Source: an uncultured Parabacteroides sp. (GTDB lineage Bacteria; Bacteroidota; Bacteroidia; Bacteroidales; Tannerellaceae). From it: a stretch of 23,369 nt of DNA. Numbering within the stretch: position 1 is the stretch's first letter; each line of letters opens with the position of its first letter. The notes under the pieces were generated by a model. The model did no database searches. It had not been told where the DNA came from and saw only the letters and a list, made by a program, of their open reading frames with translations. The stretch is taken from the NCBI GenBank assembly GCA_934725305.1, contig CAKVBA010000042.1:1-23369 (forward strand). The letters run 5' to 3'. The position numbers were made by a program, and so were the translations under genes. Below, piece by piece: positions 7,162-14,815 of this stretch.

Positions 7162-7748
7162 TACTTACCTCCATAATTTTTAGGTTCTGCTTCTGAAATC
7201 TTTTGCGGATAAATCATCTGCACAGCCTTTTGTTGTTCTTCGTCCAAATCAGCGAATGCTTTACCAAACTTTGATTTAGAAACATCATTTCTCAACTCAT
7301 TGTAAGCAGAAGCGATTTCGTTCTGTACATTGATATAAGCCTGATATTCAGTGCCACGGTCATTCTGCAAAGAGATAACGTGGTTCTTAGTTACCATACG
7401 TTTACCAAAGAATGGAACATCTACTTCTACCTTTTCAGGTTTATGTTCTTCGTTATAAGGATTTTCTACAAACTCCTTAATCTTGTCTTTCAGTTGCTTG
7501 ATATCAACGAACTGGTCACCGCAAAGTACCTGGTTGTTACTGTTGATCAATACAACAAGCAGGTTTCTTTTCTTGATGTCCACGTCAGTATTAGTCTTCT
7601 GATCTTTTGGAATAGGAGGTGGCAAACGTCTTGCCAAACCCTGGTCTGTATCCATTGATGTAGTAATAAGGAAGAAGATAAGCAACATAAAAGCGATATC
7701 GGCTGAAGAAGAACCATTAATACCCGGTGTCTTTCTTTTTTTACCCAT
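7161..7748 (-). CDS. exbD: ExbD/TolR family biopolymer transporter (first of pair)
   Basis: This second ExbD homologue is 195 residues, longer than its neighbour. It has one helix, DIAFMLLIFFLITTSM, with the conserved membrane Asp17. The periplasmic part is larger and Lys/Asp-rich, with about 40 extra residues compared with typical ExbD (~140). Two unlike ExbD subunits next to one ExbB is a common arrangement in Bacteroidetes. How they divide the work is not known from sequence. It lies 26 bp downstream of the four-helix membrane protein gene. Confidence 0.92.
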   Translation of the reverse strand: MGKKRKTPGINGSSSADIAFMLLIFFLITTSMDTDQGLARRLPPPIPKDQKTNTDVDIKKRNLLVVLINSNNQVLCGDQFVDIKQLKDKIKEFVENPYNEEHKPEKVEVDVPFFGKRMVTKNHVISLQNDRGTEYQAYINVQNEIASAYNELRNDVSKSKFGKAFADLDEEQQKAVQMIYPQKISEAEPKNYGGK

Positions 7749-7774
7749 TTCTTTTCTGTTTTATCAAATCGTTA

Positions 7775-8248
7775 TTACTTGTTGAAGATTCTCTTGATAG
7801 ATCCCCAGAATACACAAGCGATGATTAAGCACAACAAAATGATTGTTGAGATAATCCACATGTCGGTGATTTTCAACCAACCTTCTGTGTTGTATGCCTG
7901 AGAGTCTGCATTCAAACCTGTCAATGGAGTAGCATCACCCATTGAATATGAAATAAACAAAATGGCTATAAAACCAACCAGTACTAACAAAGATGAAAGT
8001 GCTGATTTAGCATTTGTTTTCAATAAACTAAGGAATTGCCAGATAGCGAACAGAACTGTACTGATAACTGTAACAAAGAACAATGCTGAAGTCCAGTCAA
8101 TAAGCAGTCCTGTATAGATCGGCTCTTTCATTTCAGCGGCTGCGTCTACAACTCCGCCTGCATAAAACATACCCAAAACGACGATACTGACAAGTGAGCA
8201 TATCAGTAATGTCCAACTGGATACTTTTCTTATTTTAGTAACTGCCAT
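7775..8248 (-). CDS. Four-helix membrane protein in the exbB-exbD operon
   Basis: I do not recognise a named family for this 157-residue protein. It has four likely transmembrane helices, at about residues 12-34, 50-76, 84-102 and 128-148. A loop of ~25 residues rich in Gly/Thr/Asn precedes the last helix, and the C-terminus is basic (IKRIFNK). It lies 12 bp after exbB and 26 bp before the first exbD, so it is surely co-transcribed with the motor genes. A part in assembling or tuning the ExbB/ExbD motor is inferred from position only. Confidence 0.85.
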   Translation of the reverse strand: MAVTKIRKVSSWTLLICSLVSIVVLGMFYAGGVVDAAAEMKEPIYTGLLIDWTSALFFVTVISTVLFAIWQFLSLLKTNAKSALSSLLVLVGFIAILFISYSMGDATPLTGLNADSQAYNTEGWLKITDMWIISTIILLCLIIACVFWGSIKRIFNK

Positions 8249-8260
8249 AATTCTTACTTA

Positions 8261-9007
8261 TTATTTTTTGAATTTAAGGTTGTATTTGATAACTAAGTCT
8301 AACAAAGAGATTGAAGCATCTTCCATCTGATTCAAGATAGCTTCCAATTTGCTCAACAAGTAGTTATAGAAAATCTGAAGAATCAAGGCAACGATCAAAC
8401 CACCTACTGTTGTAATCAAGGCAACCTTCATACCACCAGCAACAACGGTCGGGCTGATATCACCAACCTGTTCGATCTTATCGAACGCCATAATCATACC
8501 TACTACAGTACCCAAGAATCCTAATGACGGAGCCATAGCGATAAACAATGTGATCCAAGACATGTTCTTTTCCAACAGACCACCCTGTACACCACCGTAA
8601 GAAACGATTGATTTTTCAACTACGTCAATACCCTGATCAATTCTCATCAAGCCTTGGTATGCAATAGAAGCGATTGGGCCTCTTGTGTCACGAGCAATAG
8701 CTTTTGCTGCTTCAACATCACCTTTTTCCAAAGCATCTTCGATACCTTTCAAAAGTTTGTTTGAATTTGTTTCAGCTAAGTTTAGGTAAATAATTCTTTC
8801 CAAGCAGAAAGCCAAACCGAAGATCAATGCGATAGCAACCAAACTCATGAAGTCGGCACCACCTTCGATAAACTTTGTTTTCAATGCTTGATACATACCA
8901 CCTTCAACAGCTGGCTGAGCTGCTTCTGCAGCTTCCTGCGCGAATGCAACGGTAGAGGTTCCAAGGGCACATAAACCCAAGAATGTTTTAGCAAATAACT
9001 TTTTCAT
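8261..9007 (-). CDS. exbB: ExbB/TolQ/MotA family proton channel
   Basis: ExbB forms the pentameric inner-membrane channel that, with ExbD, powers TonB. The 248-residue protein begins with a likely signal peptide (MKKLFAKTFLGLCALGTSTV, cleavage near AFA-Q23/24), then three helices at about 53-70, 151-173 and 193-215. The MotA/TolQ/ExbB core includes APSLGFLGTVVGMIMAF and the family's polar Thr residues in GGMKVALITTVGGL. An N-terminal signal-like extension before the first helix is common in Bacteroidetes ExbB. It is the first gene of the operon exbB, membrane protein, exbD, exbD. I see no TAnnTTTG box between it and tRNA-Ser, so it may be read through from the tRNA. Confidence 0.94.
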   Translation of the reverse strand: MKKLFAKTFLGLCALGTSTVAFAQEAAEAAQPAVEGGMYQALKTKFIEGGADFMSLVAIALIFGLAFCLERIIYLNLAETNSNKLLKGIEDALEKGDVEAAKAIARDTRGPIASIAYQGLMRIDQGIDVVEKSIVSYGGVQGGLLEKNMSWITLFIAMAPSLGFLGTVVGMIMAFDKIEQVGDISPTVVAGGMKVALITTVGGLIVALILQIFYNYLLSKLEAILNQMEDASISLLDLVIKYNLKFKK

Positions 9008-9087
9008 TGTGTGTTTAATTTTTAAGATTAATAATTCTCTTATATGTTTATTTATTTTTATTGTTAATAATCATGGCATAGATTTCG

Positions 9088-9175
9088 CGGAGAGAGCGGG
9101 ATTCGAACCCGCGATACGCTTTAGGCGTATACACGCTTTCCAGGCGTGCCTCTTCAACCACTCGAGCATCTCTCC
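9088..9175 (-). tRNA. tRNA-Ser (anticodon GGA)
   Basis: The minus strand folds as a class II tRNA. The acceptor is GGAGAGA/TCTCTCC, the anticodon stem is CACGC/GCGTG around loop CTGGAAA, and there is a long variable arm TACGC-CTAAA-GCGTA and a T-loop TTCGAAT. Anticodon GGA reads UCC and UCU. The 3' CCA is not encoded (CGA follows the discriminator G). Confidence 0.95.
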
Positions 9176-9203
9176 AGACTCTGGAGCTTCTCTAAAACGA
9201 GCG

Positions 9204-9232
9204 CAAAATACGAAAAAAATCGCACATGCAAA
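9204..9232 (-). promoter_or_regulatory. Candidate promoter of tRNA-Ser
   Basis: On the minus strand TTTG (9229-9232) is followed after 18 bp by TATTTTG (9204-9210), one base short of TAnnTTTG. It would start transcription about 25 nt before the tRNA. The spacing and box are both slightly off consensus. Confidence 0.4.
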
Positions 9233-9318
9233 CGTTTCAGTGCACAAATCTATACTTTTTGGTTGACATAACCGCATTATCAAGGAAATAAATTTTGCTT
9301 CCTTGGAAAAAAAGTCGG

Positions 9319-10104
9319 CTATGTCGTTTTATTAACCTTTTTAAATGAATCCAGCGCATTTTCTCGTGTTTTTTTAACGATCTCTTCGAGCGTTACACCG
9401 TAAATTGATGCTATTTTCTCGGCCGTTTTCCATATGTAAACAGGTTCATTTCTCCGTCCACGATAGGGCACGGGTGCTAAGTATGGTGCATCTGTTTCTA
9501 ATACTATATTAGATAATGTTGTATTTTTAAGTGTTTCCGAAAGTTTCGAATTCTTAAAAGAGACAACCCCATTTATCCCGATTCTGAATGTTGGCAGTTG
9601 CATGATTTCTTTTAAATCTTCGTCTGTTCCCGTGAAACTGTGAAACACTCCGTGGAGCTTGTTTGCTCCTACTTTATGGATGCTGTCCAATACTTCTGGA
9701 TAAGCCTCTCTGGTATGGATTGCTACGGGCAGATTCAGGTCGATGCTCCATTGAAGCTGGGTTTCAAAAGCGATTTTCTGTTCTTTCAGATAGCTCTTGT
9801 CCCAATAGAGGTCGATGCCGATTTCGCCAATAGCGCAATAGTTGCGTTTGCCCAGCCAGGCTTCTGTCTTTAACAGAGCCTGGGCATATTCTTTATCCAC
9901 ACTTGTAGGATGGAAGCCCATCATCGGAAAGACAATGTCGGGATATCGATCGCATAATTGGTGCATCCGGTCAATCGTTGTCAGATCAACGTTGGGCATC
10001 AGCAGAGTGTCAATTCCTGATTCCTGGGCTTTTTTGATCAGCTCGTCTTGCTCCGGGTCAAACTCCTCCAGATAAAGGTGGCAATGTGTGTCGATTAATT
10101 TCAT
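9319..10104 (-). CDS. tatD: TatD family metal-dependent hydrolase (DNase-like)
   Basis: TatD proteins are metal-dependent TIM-barrel hydrolases with 3'-5' nuclease activity in the members tested. The 261-residue product shows the family's metal ligands in order: DTHCHLYLEEFD (His7, His9), GEIGIDLYWD (Glu), AIHTREA (His), HSFTG (His) and ETDAPYLAP (Asp). The length is standard (~260). The gene starts 3 bp after the stop codon of the prenyl synthase gene, so the two are one transcription unit. A weak hairpin (CAAGGAA/TTCCTTG, 9281-9305) follows the gene without a T-run. Confidence 0.93.
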   Translation of the reverse strand: MKLIDTHCHLYLEEFDPEQDELIKKAQESGIDTLLMPNVDLTTIDRMHQLCDRYPDIVFPMMGFHPTSVDKEYAQALLKTEAWLGKRNYCAIGEIGIDLYWDKSYLKEQKIAFETQLQWSIDLNLPVAIHTREAYPEVLDSIHKVGANKLHGVFHSFTGTDEDLKEIMQLPTFRIGINGVVSFKNSKLSETLKNTTLSNIVLETDAPYLAPVPYRGRRNEPVYIWKTAEKIASIYGVTLEEIVKKTRENALDSFKKVNKTT

Positions 10105-10107
10105 GTG

Positions 10108-11082
10108 TTATGATTGACGATACATTAGACGAGTGCAGATATCCTTTAAAATGGCGGTCTTTTCCGGTGCTACTTGAACAGCAGATAGATATTTCATGGC
10201 CTCTTCGAAGTGATACTGCATTTTGGATTCGATTTGTTGTTTCAATCCCAATTCATTGTAGATAGAAGTGAAGGCTTCAATCTTTTCAGCTGCTACATAT
10301 TCTTTTTTCTCCATCCAGCCGCACAGTGTCTGATGTTGCTCTTCGTTGGCCTGTTTAAGAGCGTTGATCAAGAGCATGGTCTTTTTGTTGCACAAGATGT
10401 CGCCACCGATAGCTTTGCCAAATACGGCTGTGTCGCCATAGACATCTAATAGGTCATCTTGCAATTGGAAGGCCAGGCCGACATGGATACCTACATTATA
10501 CAGAATTTCGGCATCCTGTTTGGAAGCTCCGCCGATGATAGCGCCGGTTTTCAAGCAGCAAGCCAGCAGTACAGCCGTTTTCAGTCGGATCATCTCCATG
10601 TATTCCTCTTCTGATACATCCAGTCTGGTTTCAAACTCCATATCATATTGCTGTCCACCACATATCTCGAGGGCTGTTACAGTAAACAGGTCGAGAGTCT
10701 CTTTTAGGTATGAGGCTTCAGTTGCTCCTATCAGTTGATAGGCAGCAATAAGCATGGCATCGCCTGATAGAATGGCTGTGTTTGCATTCCATACTTTGTG
10801 TACGGTCGGTTTGTTGCGACGTTTGTCTGCTTCGTCCATCAAATCGTCATGTAGAAGGGTGAAGTTATGGAACACTTCCAAACCCAATGCCGGAGTAATA
10901 GCTTTATCGACCTGGTCGTTGAATATGTTGCAGGCCATCAAGGTGAGAGCCGGTCTTAATCTTTTTCCACCCAATGACAAGATGTAGCGAATGGGTTCGT
11001 ATAGACTTTGAGGAGGATAAGGAAACTGTAGTTGAGAAATCTCTTTCTCTATGGTTTGAAGGATTTGATCGAATGATAACAT
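10108..11082 (-). CDS. Polyprenyl diphosphate synthase (trans-isoprenyl type)
   Basis: This enzyme condenses isopentenyl diphosphate onto allylic diphosphates to build prenyl chains for quinones or lipids. The 324 residues contain GGKRLRPAL, the first Asp-rich motif DDLMD (residues 79-83), and the second Asp-rich motif LQDDLLD. The first motif lacks the two-residue insertion of bacterial FPP synthases such as E. coli IspA, and Phe74 sits five residues before it. In related enzymes an aromatic residue there limits product length, which hints at a short product around C15-C20. That is inference; chain length cannot be fixed from sequence. It is followed by tatD after 3 bp and preceded by a 146-bp gap from tonB with a terminator. 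Confidence 0.92.
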   Translation of the reverse strand: MLSFDQILQTIEKEISQLQFPYPPQSLYEPIRYILSLGGKRLRPALTLMACNIFNDQVDKAITPALGLEVFHNFTLLHDDLMDEADKRRNKPTVHKVWNANTAILSGDAMLIAAYQLIGATEASYLKETLDLFTVTALEICGGQQYDMEFETRLDVSEEEYMEMIRLKTAVLLACCLKTGAIIGGASKQDAEILYNVGIHVGLAFQLQDDLLDVYGDTAVFGKAIGGDILCNKKTMLLINALKQANEEQHQTLCGWMEKKEYVAAEKIEAFTSIYNELGLKQQIESKMQYHFEEAMKYLSAVQVAPEKTAILKDICTRLMYRQS

Positions 11083-11181
11083 GGCAATAGCTGTTTTAGA
11101 TTAATTGTAAATAAAAGAGCGTATCAAAATGCTAAAAGAAATACTGTCGTTTTGCATGCTGATGCACTCTGGGATTTAAAT

Positions 11182-11212
11182 AAAAAAGGCTGCGAATGAT
11201 GCAGCCTTTTTT
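11182..11212 (-). terminator. Terminator after tonB
   Basis: AAAAAA-GGCTGC-GAATGAT-GCAGCC-TTTTTT is a perfect 6-bp GC-rich stem extended by A/T pairs and is symmetrical. On the minus strand it begins 17 bp after the tonB stop codon. It would separate tonB from the downstream prenyl synthase and tatD unit. An imperfect hairpin at 11117-11169 (GAGCGTATCAAAATGC facing GCATGCTGATGCACTC) follows and looks like a decayed member of the same family. Confidence 0.85.
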
Positions 11213-11228
11213 GGTATAGTTGATAGTA

Positions 11229-11921
11229 TTACTGTAATCTAAATGTGATAGGCACAGTATATTTTACACGTACTGGTTTACCTCTCTGTTTACCAGGTTT
11301 CCACTTAGGCATGGTACCGATCACACGGAGAGCTTCTTTGTCCAATGCGGGGTCAACACCACGTAATACCTCGGCATCTACTACAGAACCGTCTTTATTT
11401 ACAACGAATGCGCAAATAACACGACCTTGGATACCATTTTCCTGTGCGATAACCGGATATTTGATAGATTTAGCAATAAACTTCAGCAATTCTGCCTGTC
11501 CACCAGGGAAGTCCGGCATCTCTTCTACAACGGTAAAAATCTGCTGAGCTGCTTCTTCTTCCTCTTCTTCTACTACAGGAGCAACGAATGTTTCCTGCTG
11601 TACAGCGTCCTGGCTATCTTCTGAAGACAAGATATCTTGTTGTTCCAACTCAACGTCGTCTTCAACAACGTTCAACATTTCTGCTACTGCTGGTGCTGGA
11701 GGAGGAGGAGGAGGAGGAGGAGTATTCTCCGGTCTCGTAATTTCCACTTCTTCTTCTGCGATGATGTCAGCGACACCTTCGTCTGCGGTCACTACTCGGA
11801 CTTCGCGGTTCGACCATTCGAAACCAACGAAGAGAACAGCCAAACCAACGACGAATCCCATAAGGATACTCATTGTCTTGGTTCTTTCCAAGTCCGCTTT
11901 CGGTGATTTTTTAATTTCCAT
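11229..11921 (-). CDS. tonB: TonB family energy transducer
   Basis: TonB spans the periplasm and passes energy from ExbB/ExbD to outer-membrane transporters. The 230-residue protein has a cytoplasmic N-terminus, one helix at about residues 17-34, an acidic and proline-rich spacer with eight consecutive prolines at 68-75, and a C-terminal TonB domain at about 135-230. That domain starts EEMPDFPGGQAELLKFI and ends in VKYTVPITFRLQ, the usual Bacteroidetes form. The proline run is encoded by eight perfect GGA (plus strand) triplets. The gene has its own promoter and terminator, and lies on the same strand as the exbB operon about 2 kb away. Confidence 0.95.
   Translation of the reverse strand: MEIKKSPKADLERTKTMSILMGFVVGLAVLFVGFEWSNREVRVVTADEGVADIIAEEEVEITRPENTPPPPPPPPAPAVAEMLNVVEDDVELEQQDILSSEDSQDAVQQETFVAPVVEEEEEEAAQQIFTVVEEMPDFPGGQAELLKFIAKSIKYPVIAQENGIQGRVICAFVVNKDGSVVDAEVLRGVDPALDKEALRVIGTMPKWKPGKQRGKPVRVKYTVPITFRLQ
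11698..11721. repeat. (GGA)8 triplet repeat within tonB
   Basis: Eight perfect GGA triplets on the plus strand encode a poly-proline run on the minus strand. Slippage would change spacer length by whole residues. Confidence 0.9.
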
Positions 11922-11958
11922 ACTTTATAATTTATAGATATGTGTTTTTCTTATGGCA

Positions 11959-11966
11959 CAAAAATA
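11959..11966 (-). promoter_or_regulatory. -7 box of tonB promoter
   Basis: On the minus strand TATTTTTG matches TAnnTTTG exactly, 37 bp before the tonB ATG at 11921. I see no good -33 TTTG. Confidence 0.6.
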
Positions 11967-12073
11967 CAAATATTTTTAGAACGTCATATACCTTTTGTCT
12001 ATTTTTTGCGTTCCATTAAAAAGAAAAGTGGTTTCAGCTTGATGAAACTATCGCATGTTCCGTGGAATAAATG

Positions 12074-12081
12074 TATCTTTG
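12074..12081 (+). promoter_or_regulatory. -7 box of porQ promoter
   Basis: TATCTTTG is an exact match, 21 bp before ATG 12103, giving a leader of about 17 nt. It excludes the in-frame upstream ATG at 12055 as the start. Confidence 0.7.
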
Positions 12082-12102
12082 GACGATTTTTGGTTGAATA
12101 GT

Positions 12103-13101
12103 ATGAGAAATAAACTGTTTATTTGCTTCCTCTTCTTTGGAGCTTTATCTGCTTTTGCCCAAAATGGGGATGAGGCTTTTTCTTATCTTCGTTTTCCCTT
12201 CTCTGCCCGTGTTGGAGCTTTGGGTGGACATTCAGTGGCTTTAGTGGAGCGAGATCCTTCGTTAATATTTCATAACCCGGCTTTGTTGGGTGCCGAGATG
12301 GATAAGATGGTCAATCTGAACTATATGAATTATATTTCAGACATTAATGTGGGAAGCGCTCTGTTTACCAAAGCAGCCGGCGAACATGCGGCTTGGGGCG
12401 TAGGAGCCTCTTTTATCAGTTATGGTAATATCAAAGAGGTGTTGCCCGAGAATGTAGTCTTGGGCGATTTGGCAGCTAAGGATATCGGCGTACAGGGATT
12501 TTATGCGCGCGACTTGAATGAGCGTTGGCGTGGAGGTTTGTCTATGAAGTTTCTTTATTCTGCTTTTGCCGATTACACTTCCATCGGTCTCTGTTTTGAT
12601 GCCGGTCTTAGCTATTATCATTCCGAAAAGGGATTTTCTGCTGCCATTACATTAAAGAATATAGGTGCACAGTTGAAGCCTTATAACGACGACCGACAAA
12701 AGATGCCTTGGGATATACAATTGGGTGTGACCAAAAAGATGAATCATGCTCCCATTCGTCTGTCTGTTACGGCAATGTATCTGAATCGTTGGAAGTTTGA
12801 TGTTATAGATAAAACGGATGTGGAACAGAAAGAGGATGGTTTTGCCAAGACTCTTTTTAAGCATCTTGTCTTGGGCGTTGACTTTGTCCCTTCTGATAAC
12901 TTTTGGGTTGGAATTGGTTATAATCCGAAGGTGCACAGTGATATGAAATTGCAGGGTGGCAATGGCTTTGCCGGCTTTTCGGGTGGCGCCGGTGTCAAAA
13001 TCAAGATGTTTGATGTGGGTGTTTCGGTGGCTAAATATCATCCATCAGCTTTGTCGATGATGGTGAGTGTATCAACCTCCTTTGCCGATTTTAAACTTTA
13101 A
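12103..13101 (+). CDS. porQ: PorQ-like outer membrane protein (PorV/PorQ family)
   Basis: PorQ is an outer-membrane beta-barrel protein tied to type IX secretion in Porphyromonas. The 332-residue product starts with a clear signal peptide (MRNKLFICFLFFGALSAFAQ, cleavage after AFA). It then has the family opening SYLRFPFSARVGALGGHSVA and HNPALLG, followed by alternating amphipathic strands to the C-terminus. I start it at 12103, because the signal peptide begins there and the -7 box at 12074-12081 lies inside the longer frame. It is followed by cmk after 38 bp and then ispH; as I recall, this order is found in other Bacteroidales. PorQ genes also occur in genomes without complete secretion systems, so the presence of type IX secretion is not proven. 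Confidence 0.85.
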   Translation: MRNKLFICFLFFGALSAFAQNGDEAFSYLRFPFSARVGALGGHSVALVERDPSLIFHNPALLGAEMDKMVNLNYMNYISDINVGSALFTKAAGEHAAWGVGASFISYGNIKEVLPENVVLGDLAAKDIGVQGFYARDLNERWRGGLSMKFLYSAFADYTSIGLCFDAGLSYYHSEKGFSAAITLKNIGAQLKPYNDDRQKMPWDIQLGVTKKMNHAPIRLSVTAMYLNRWKFDVIDKTDVEQKEDGFAKTLFKHLVLGVDFVPSDNFWVGIGYNPKVHSDMKLQGGNGFAGFSGGAGVKIKMFDVGVSVAKYHPSALSMMVSVSTSFADFKL

Positions 13102-13139
13102 ACCGATAGATAGAAAACATATAAGTAAGTAATATATAG

Positions 13140-13829
13140 ATGAAACGAATTATTATAGCGATAGACGGACACTCTTCCAGTGGAAAGAGTACCATGGCAA
13201 AAGATTTGGCCAGACAGATTGGCTATACATATATAGATACAGGAGCCATGTATCGGGCTGTTACATTATATTGCATGCAACACAATCTTTTCGAAGGTGA
13301 AAAGATTAAAGAAAAGCAGTTGCAGGAGCTGTTGCCTGAAATAAATATCTCATTCCAGCTGAACAAAGAAACCGGTCGTCCGGATACCTATCTGAATGGA
13401 TTGAATGTGGAACAGGAAATTCGTGGCATGGCTGTTGCAAATCGGGTGAGTCCGGTTGCCGCTTTGGGCTTCGTGAGAGAGGCTTTGGTCAAGAAGCAGC
13501 AGGAGATGGGGCGTCAGAAGGGTATCGTAATGGATGGTCGTGACATCGGCACGGTTGTATTTCCGGATGCAGAGCTGAAGATCTTTGTGACGGCTTCTCC
13601 TGAAATCCGTGCACAGAGACGTGTGGACGAGCTGAAGGCTAAAGGTCAATCTGCTTCGTATGAAGAGGTGCTCGAGAATGTGAAAAAGAGAGACTATATT
13701 GATTCTCATCGCGAGGTCGGACCGCTTCGTCAGGCTCCGGATGCCTTGGTGCTTGATAATTCAGCTATGACATTAGAGGAGCAGAAAGCCTGGATCCTGG
13801 CTCAATATGAAAAAGTGGTTCAACCGTAA
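13140..13829 (+). CDS. cmk: (d)CMP kinase
   Basis: Cytidylate kinase phosphorylates CMP and dCMP with ATP in pyrimidine salvage. The 229-residue protein has the P-loop GHSSSGKST (residues 10-18), [13 protein letters not shown] for substrate binding, and the [20 protein letters not shown] stretch typical of the family. The bacterial length (~225) is normal. It lies 38 bp after porQ and 12 bp before ispH, without promoter or terminator signals between, so it belongs to the porQ transcription unit. Confidence 0.96.
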   Translation: MKRIIIAIDGHSSSGKSTMAKDLARQIGYTYIDTGAMYRAVTLYCMQHNLFEGEKIKEKQLQELLPEINISFQLNKETGRPDTYLNGLNVEQEIRGMAVANRVSPVAALGFVREALVKKQQEMGRQKGIVMDGRDIGTVVFPDAELKIFVTASPEIRAQRRVDELKAKGQSASYEEVLENVKKRDYIDSHREVGPLRQAPDALVLDNSAMTLEEQKAWILAQYEKVVQP

Positions 13830-13841
13830 GAGATAGCTACT

Positions 13842-14714
13842 ATGATAGATGTTGAGATTGATAAAGATTCCGGTTTCTGTTTTGGCGTTGTGACGGCGAT
13901 CGAGAGTGCCGAACGCGAGCTGAACAATACAGATACCTTGTATTGCTTAGGCGATATTGTTCATAACAGTTTGGAAGTAGAGCGTTTGCGGGATATGGGT
14001 TTGCGCACCATTGAACACGATGAGTTTGCCTGTCTGCAGAATCAGAAAGTGCTGCTCCGAGCTCATGGCGAACCACCTTCAACCTATCAGGTAGCCAAGC
14101 GAAACCATATTACCATTATTGATGCCACTTGCCCGGTGGTGTTGCGTCTGCAACGTAAGATTCATAAGTGTTATCAAGAGACACGTGATAGTAATACTCA
14201 GTTGGTGATTTATGGCAAGAAGGGACATGCCGAGGTGAATGGTTTGGTGGGTCAGACCGATGGCACAGCCATTGTTGTAGAGAAGCTCGACGATCTGGAT
14301 TGTTTGGATTTTACGTGCAACATCAGTCTCTTCTCTCAAACCACTAAGTCGCTTGGTGGTTTTCAGGAGATTGTAGCAGAAATCAAGAAACGTATTCAAG
14401 AAGGAGTCGTCTTTAACTATTATGACACGATCTGTCGTCAGGTGGCCAATCGTCTGCCTAACATCAAGGCCTTTGCGGCCAAGCATGATTGGGTCTATTT
14501 TGTGGCCGGACGTAAGAGTTCTAATGGTAAAATGTTGTTTGAAGAGTGTTGCAAGGCTAATCCGAACACGCTGTTTATTTCGGATTCCTGTGAAATAACA
14601 GAGCCTCTGCCCGCTGGTGTTGAACATGTGGGCGTTTGTGGTGCAACCTCTACACCCAAATGGCAGATGGAGCAGGTGGCTGAGCGTGTGAAGTTGTTAA
14701 ATCACTCTCATTGA
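13842..14714 (+). CDS. ispH: 4-hydroxy-3-methylbut-2-enyl diphosphate reductase
   Basis: IspH (LytB) performs the last step of the MEP pathway, making IPP and DMAPP from HMBPP with a [4Fe-4S] cluster. The 290-residue protein has the three cluster cysteines at 13 (DSGFCFGV), 97 (DATCPVV) and 198 (DTICRQVANR), almost the same spacing as in E. coli. HNSLEV, RAHGEP, SQTTKS and CGATSTPKW are also present. It ends about 100 bp before pfkA, which has its own promoter. The prenyl synthase at 10108-11082 would use its products. Confidence 0.97.
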   Translation: MIDVEIDKDSGFCFGVVTAIESAERELNNTDTLYCLGDIVHNSLEVERLRDMGLRTIEHDEFACLQNQKVLLRAHGEPPSTYQVAKRNHITIIDATCPVVLRLQRKIHKCYQETRDSNTQLVIYGKKGHAEVNGLVGQTDGTAIVVEKLDDLDCLDFTCNISLFSQTTKSLGGFQEIVAEIKKRIQEGVVFNYYDTICRQVANRLPNIKAFAAKHDWVYFVAGRKSSNGKMLFEECCKANPNTLFISDSCEITEPLPAGVEHVGVCGATSTPKWQMEQVAERVKLLNHSH

Positions 14715-14779
14715 TTACTAATCGGTGATAAAAGAGTGAAAAAACTATCATAAAGTGACACTGTTTCTCGGTTAATTTT

Positions 14780-14787
14780 TATTTTTG
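14780..14787 (+). promoter_or_regulatory. -7 box of pfkA promoter
   Basis: TATTTTTG fits TAnnTTTG exactly, 28 bp before ATG 14816. A purine-rich AGAGAGGA lies in the short leader as a possible ribosome site. No good -33 TTTG is seen. Confidence 0.65.
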
Positions 14788-14815
14788 TGATTGAATTAAA
14801 AGAGAGGAAAACAAT

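Noticed and set aside
12055..12102. Upstream start for PorQ
   Set aside because: The -7 box at 12074-12081 lies inside it and the signal peptide begins at 12103.
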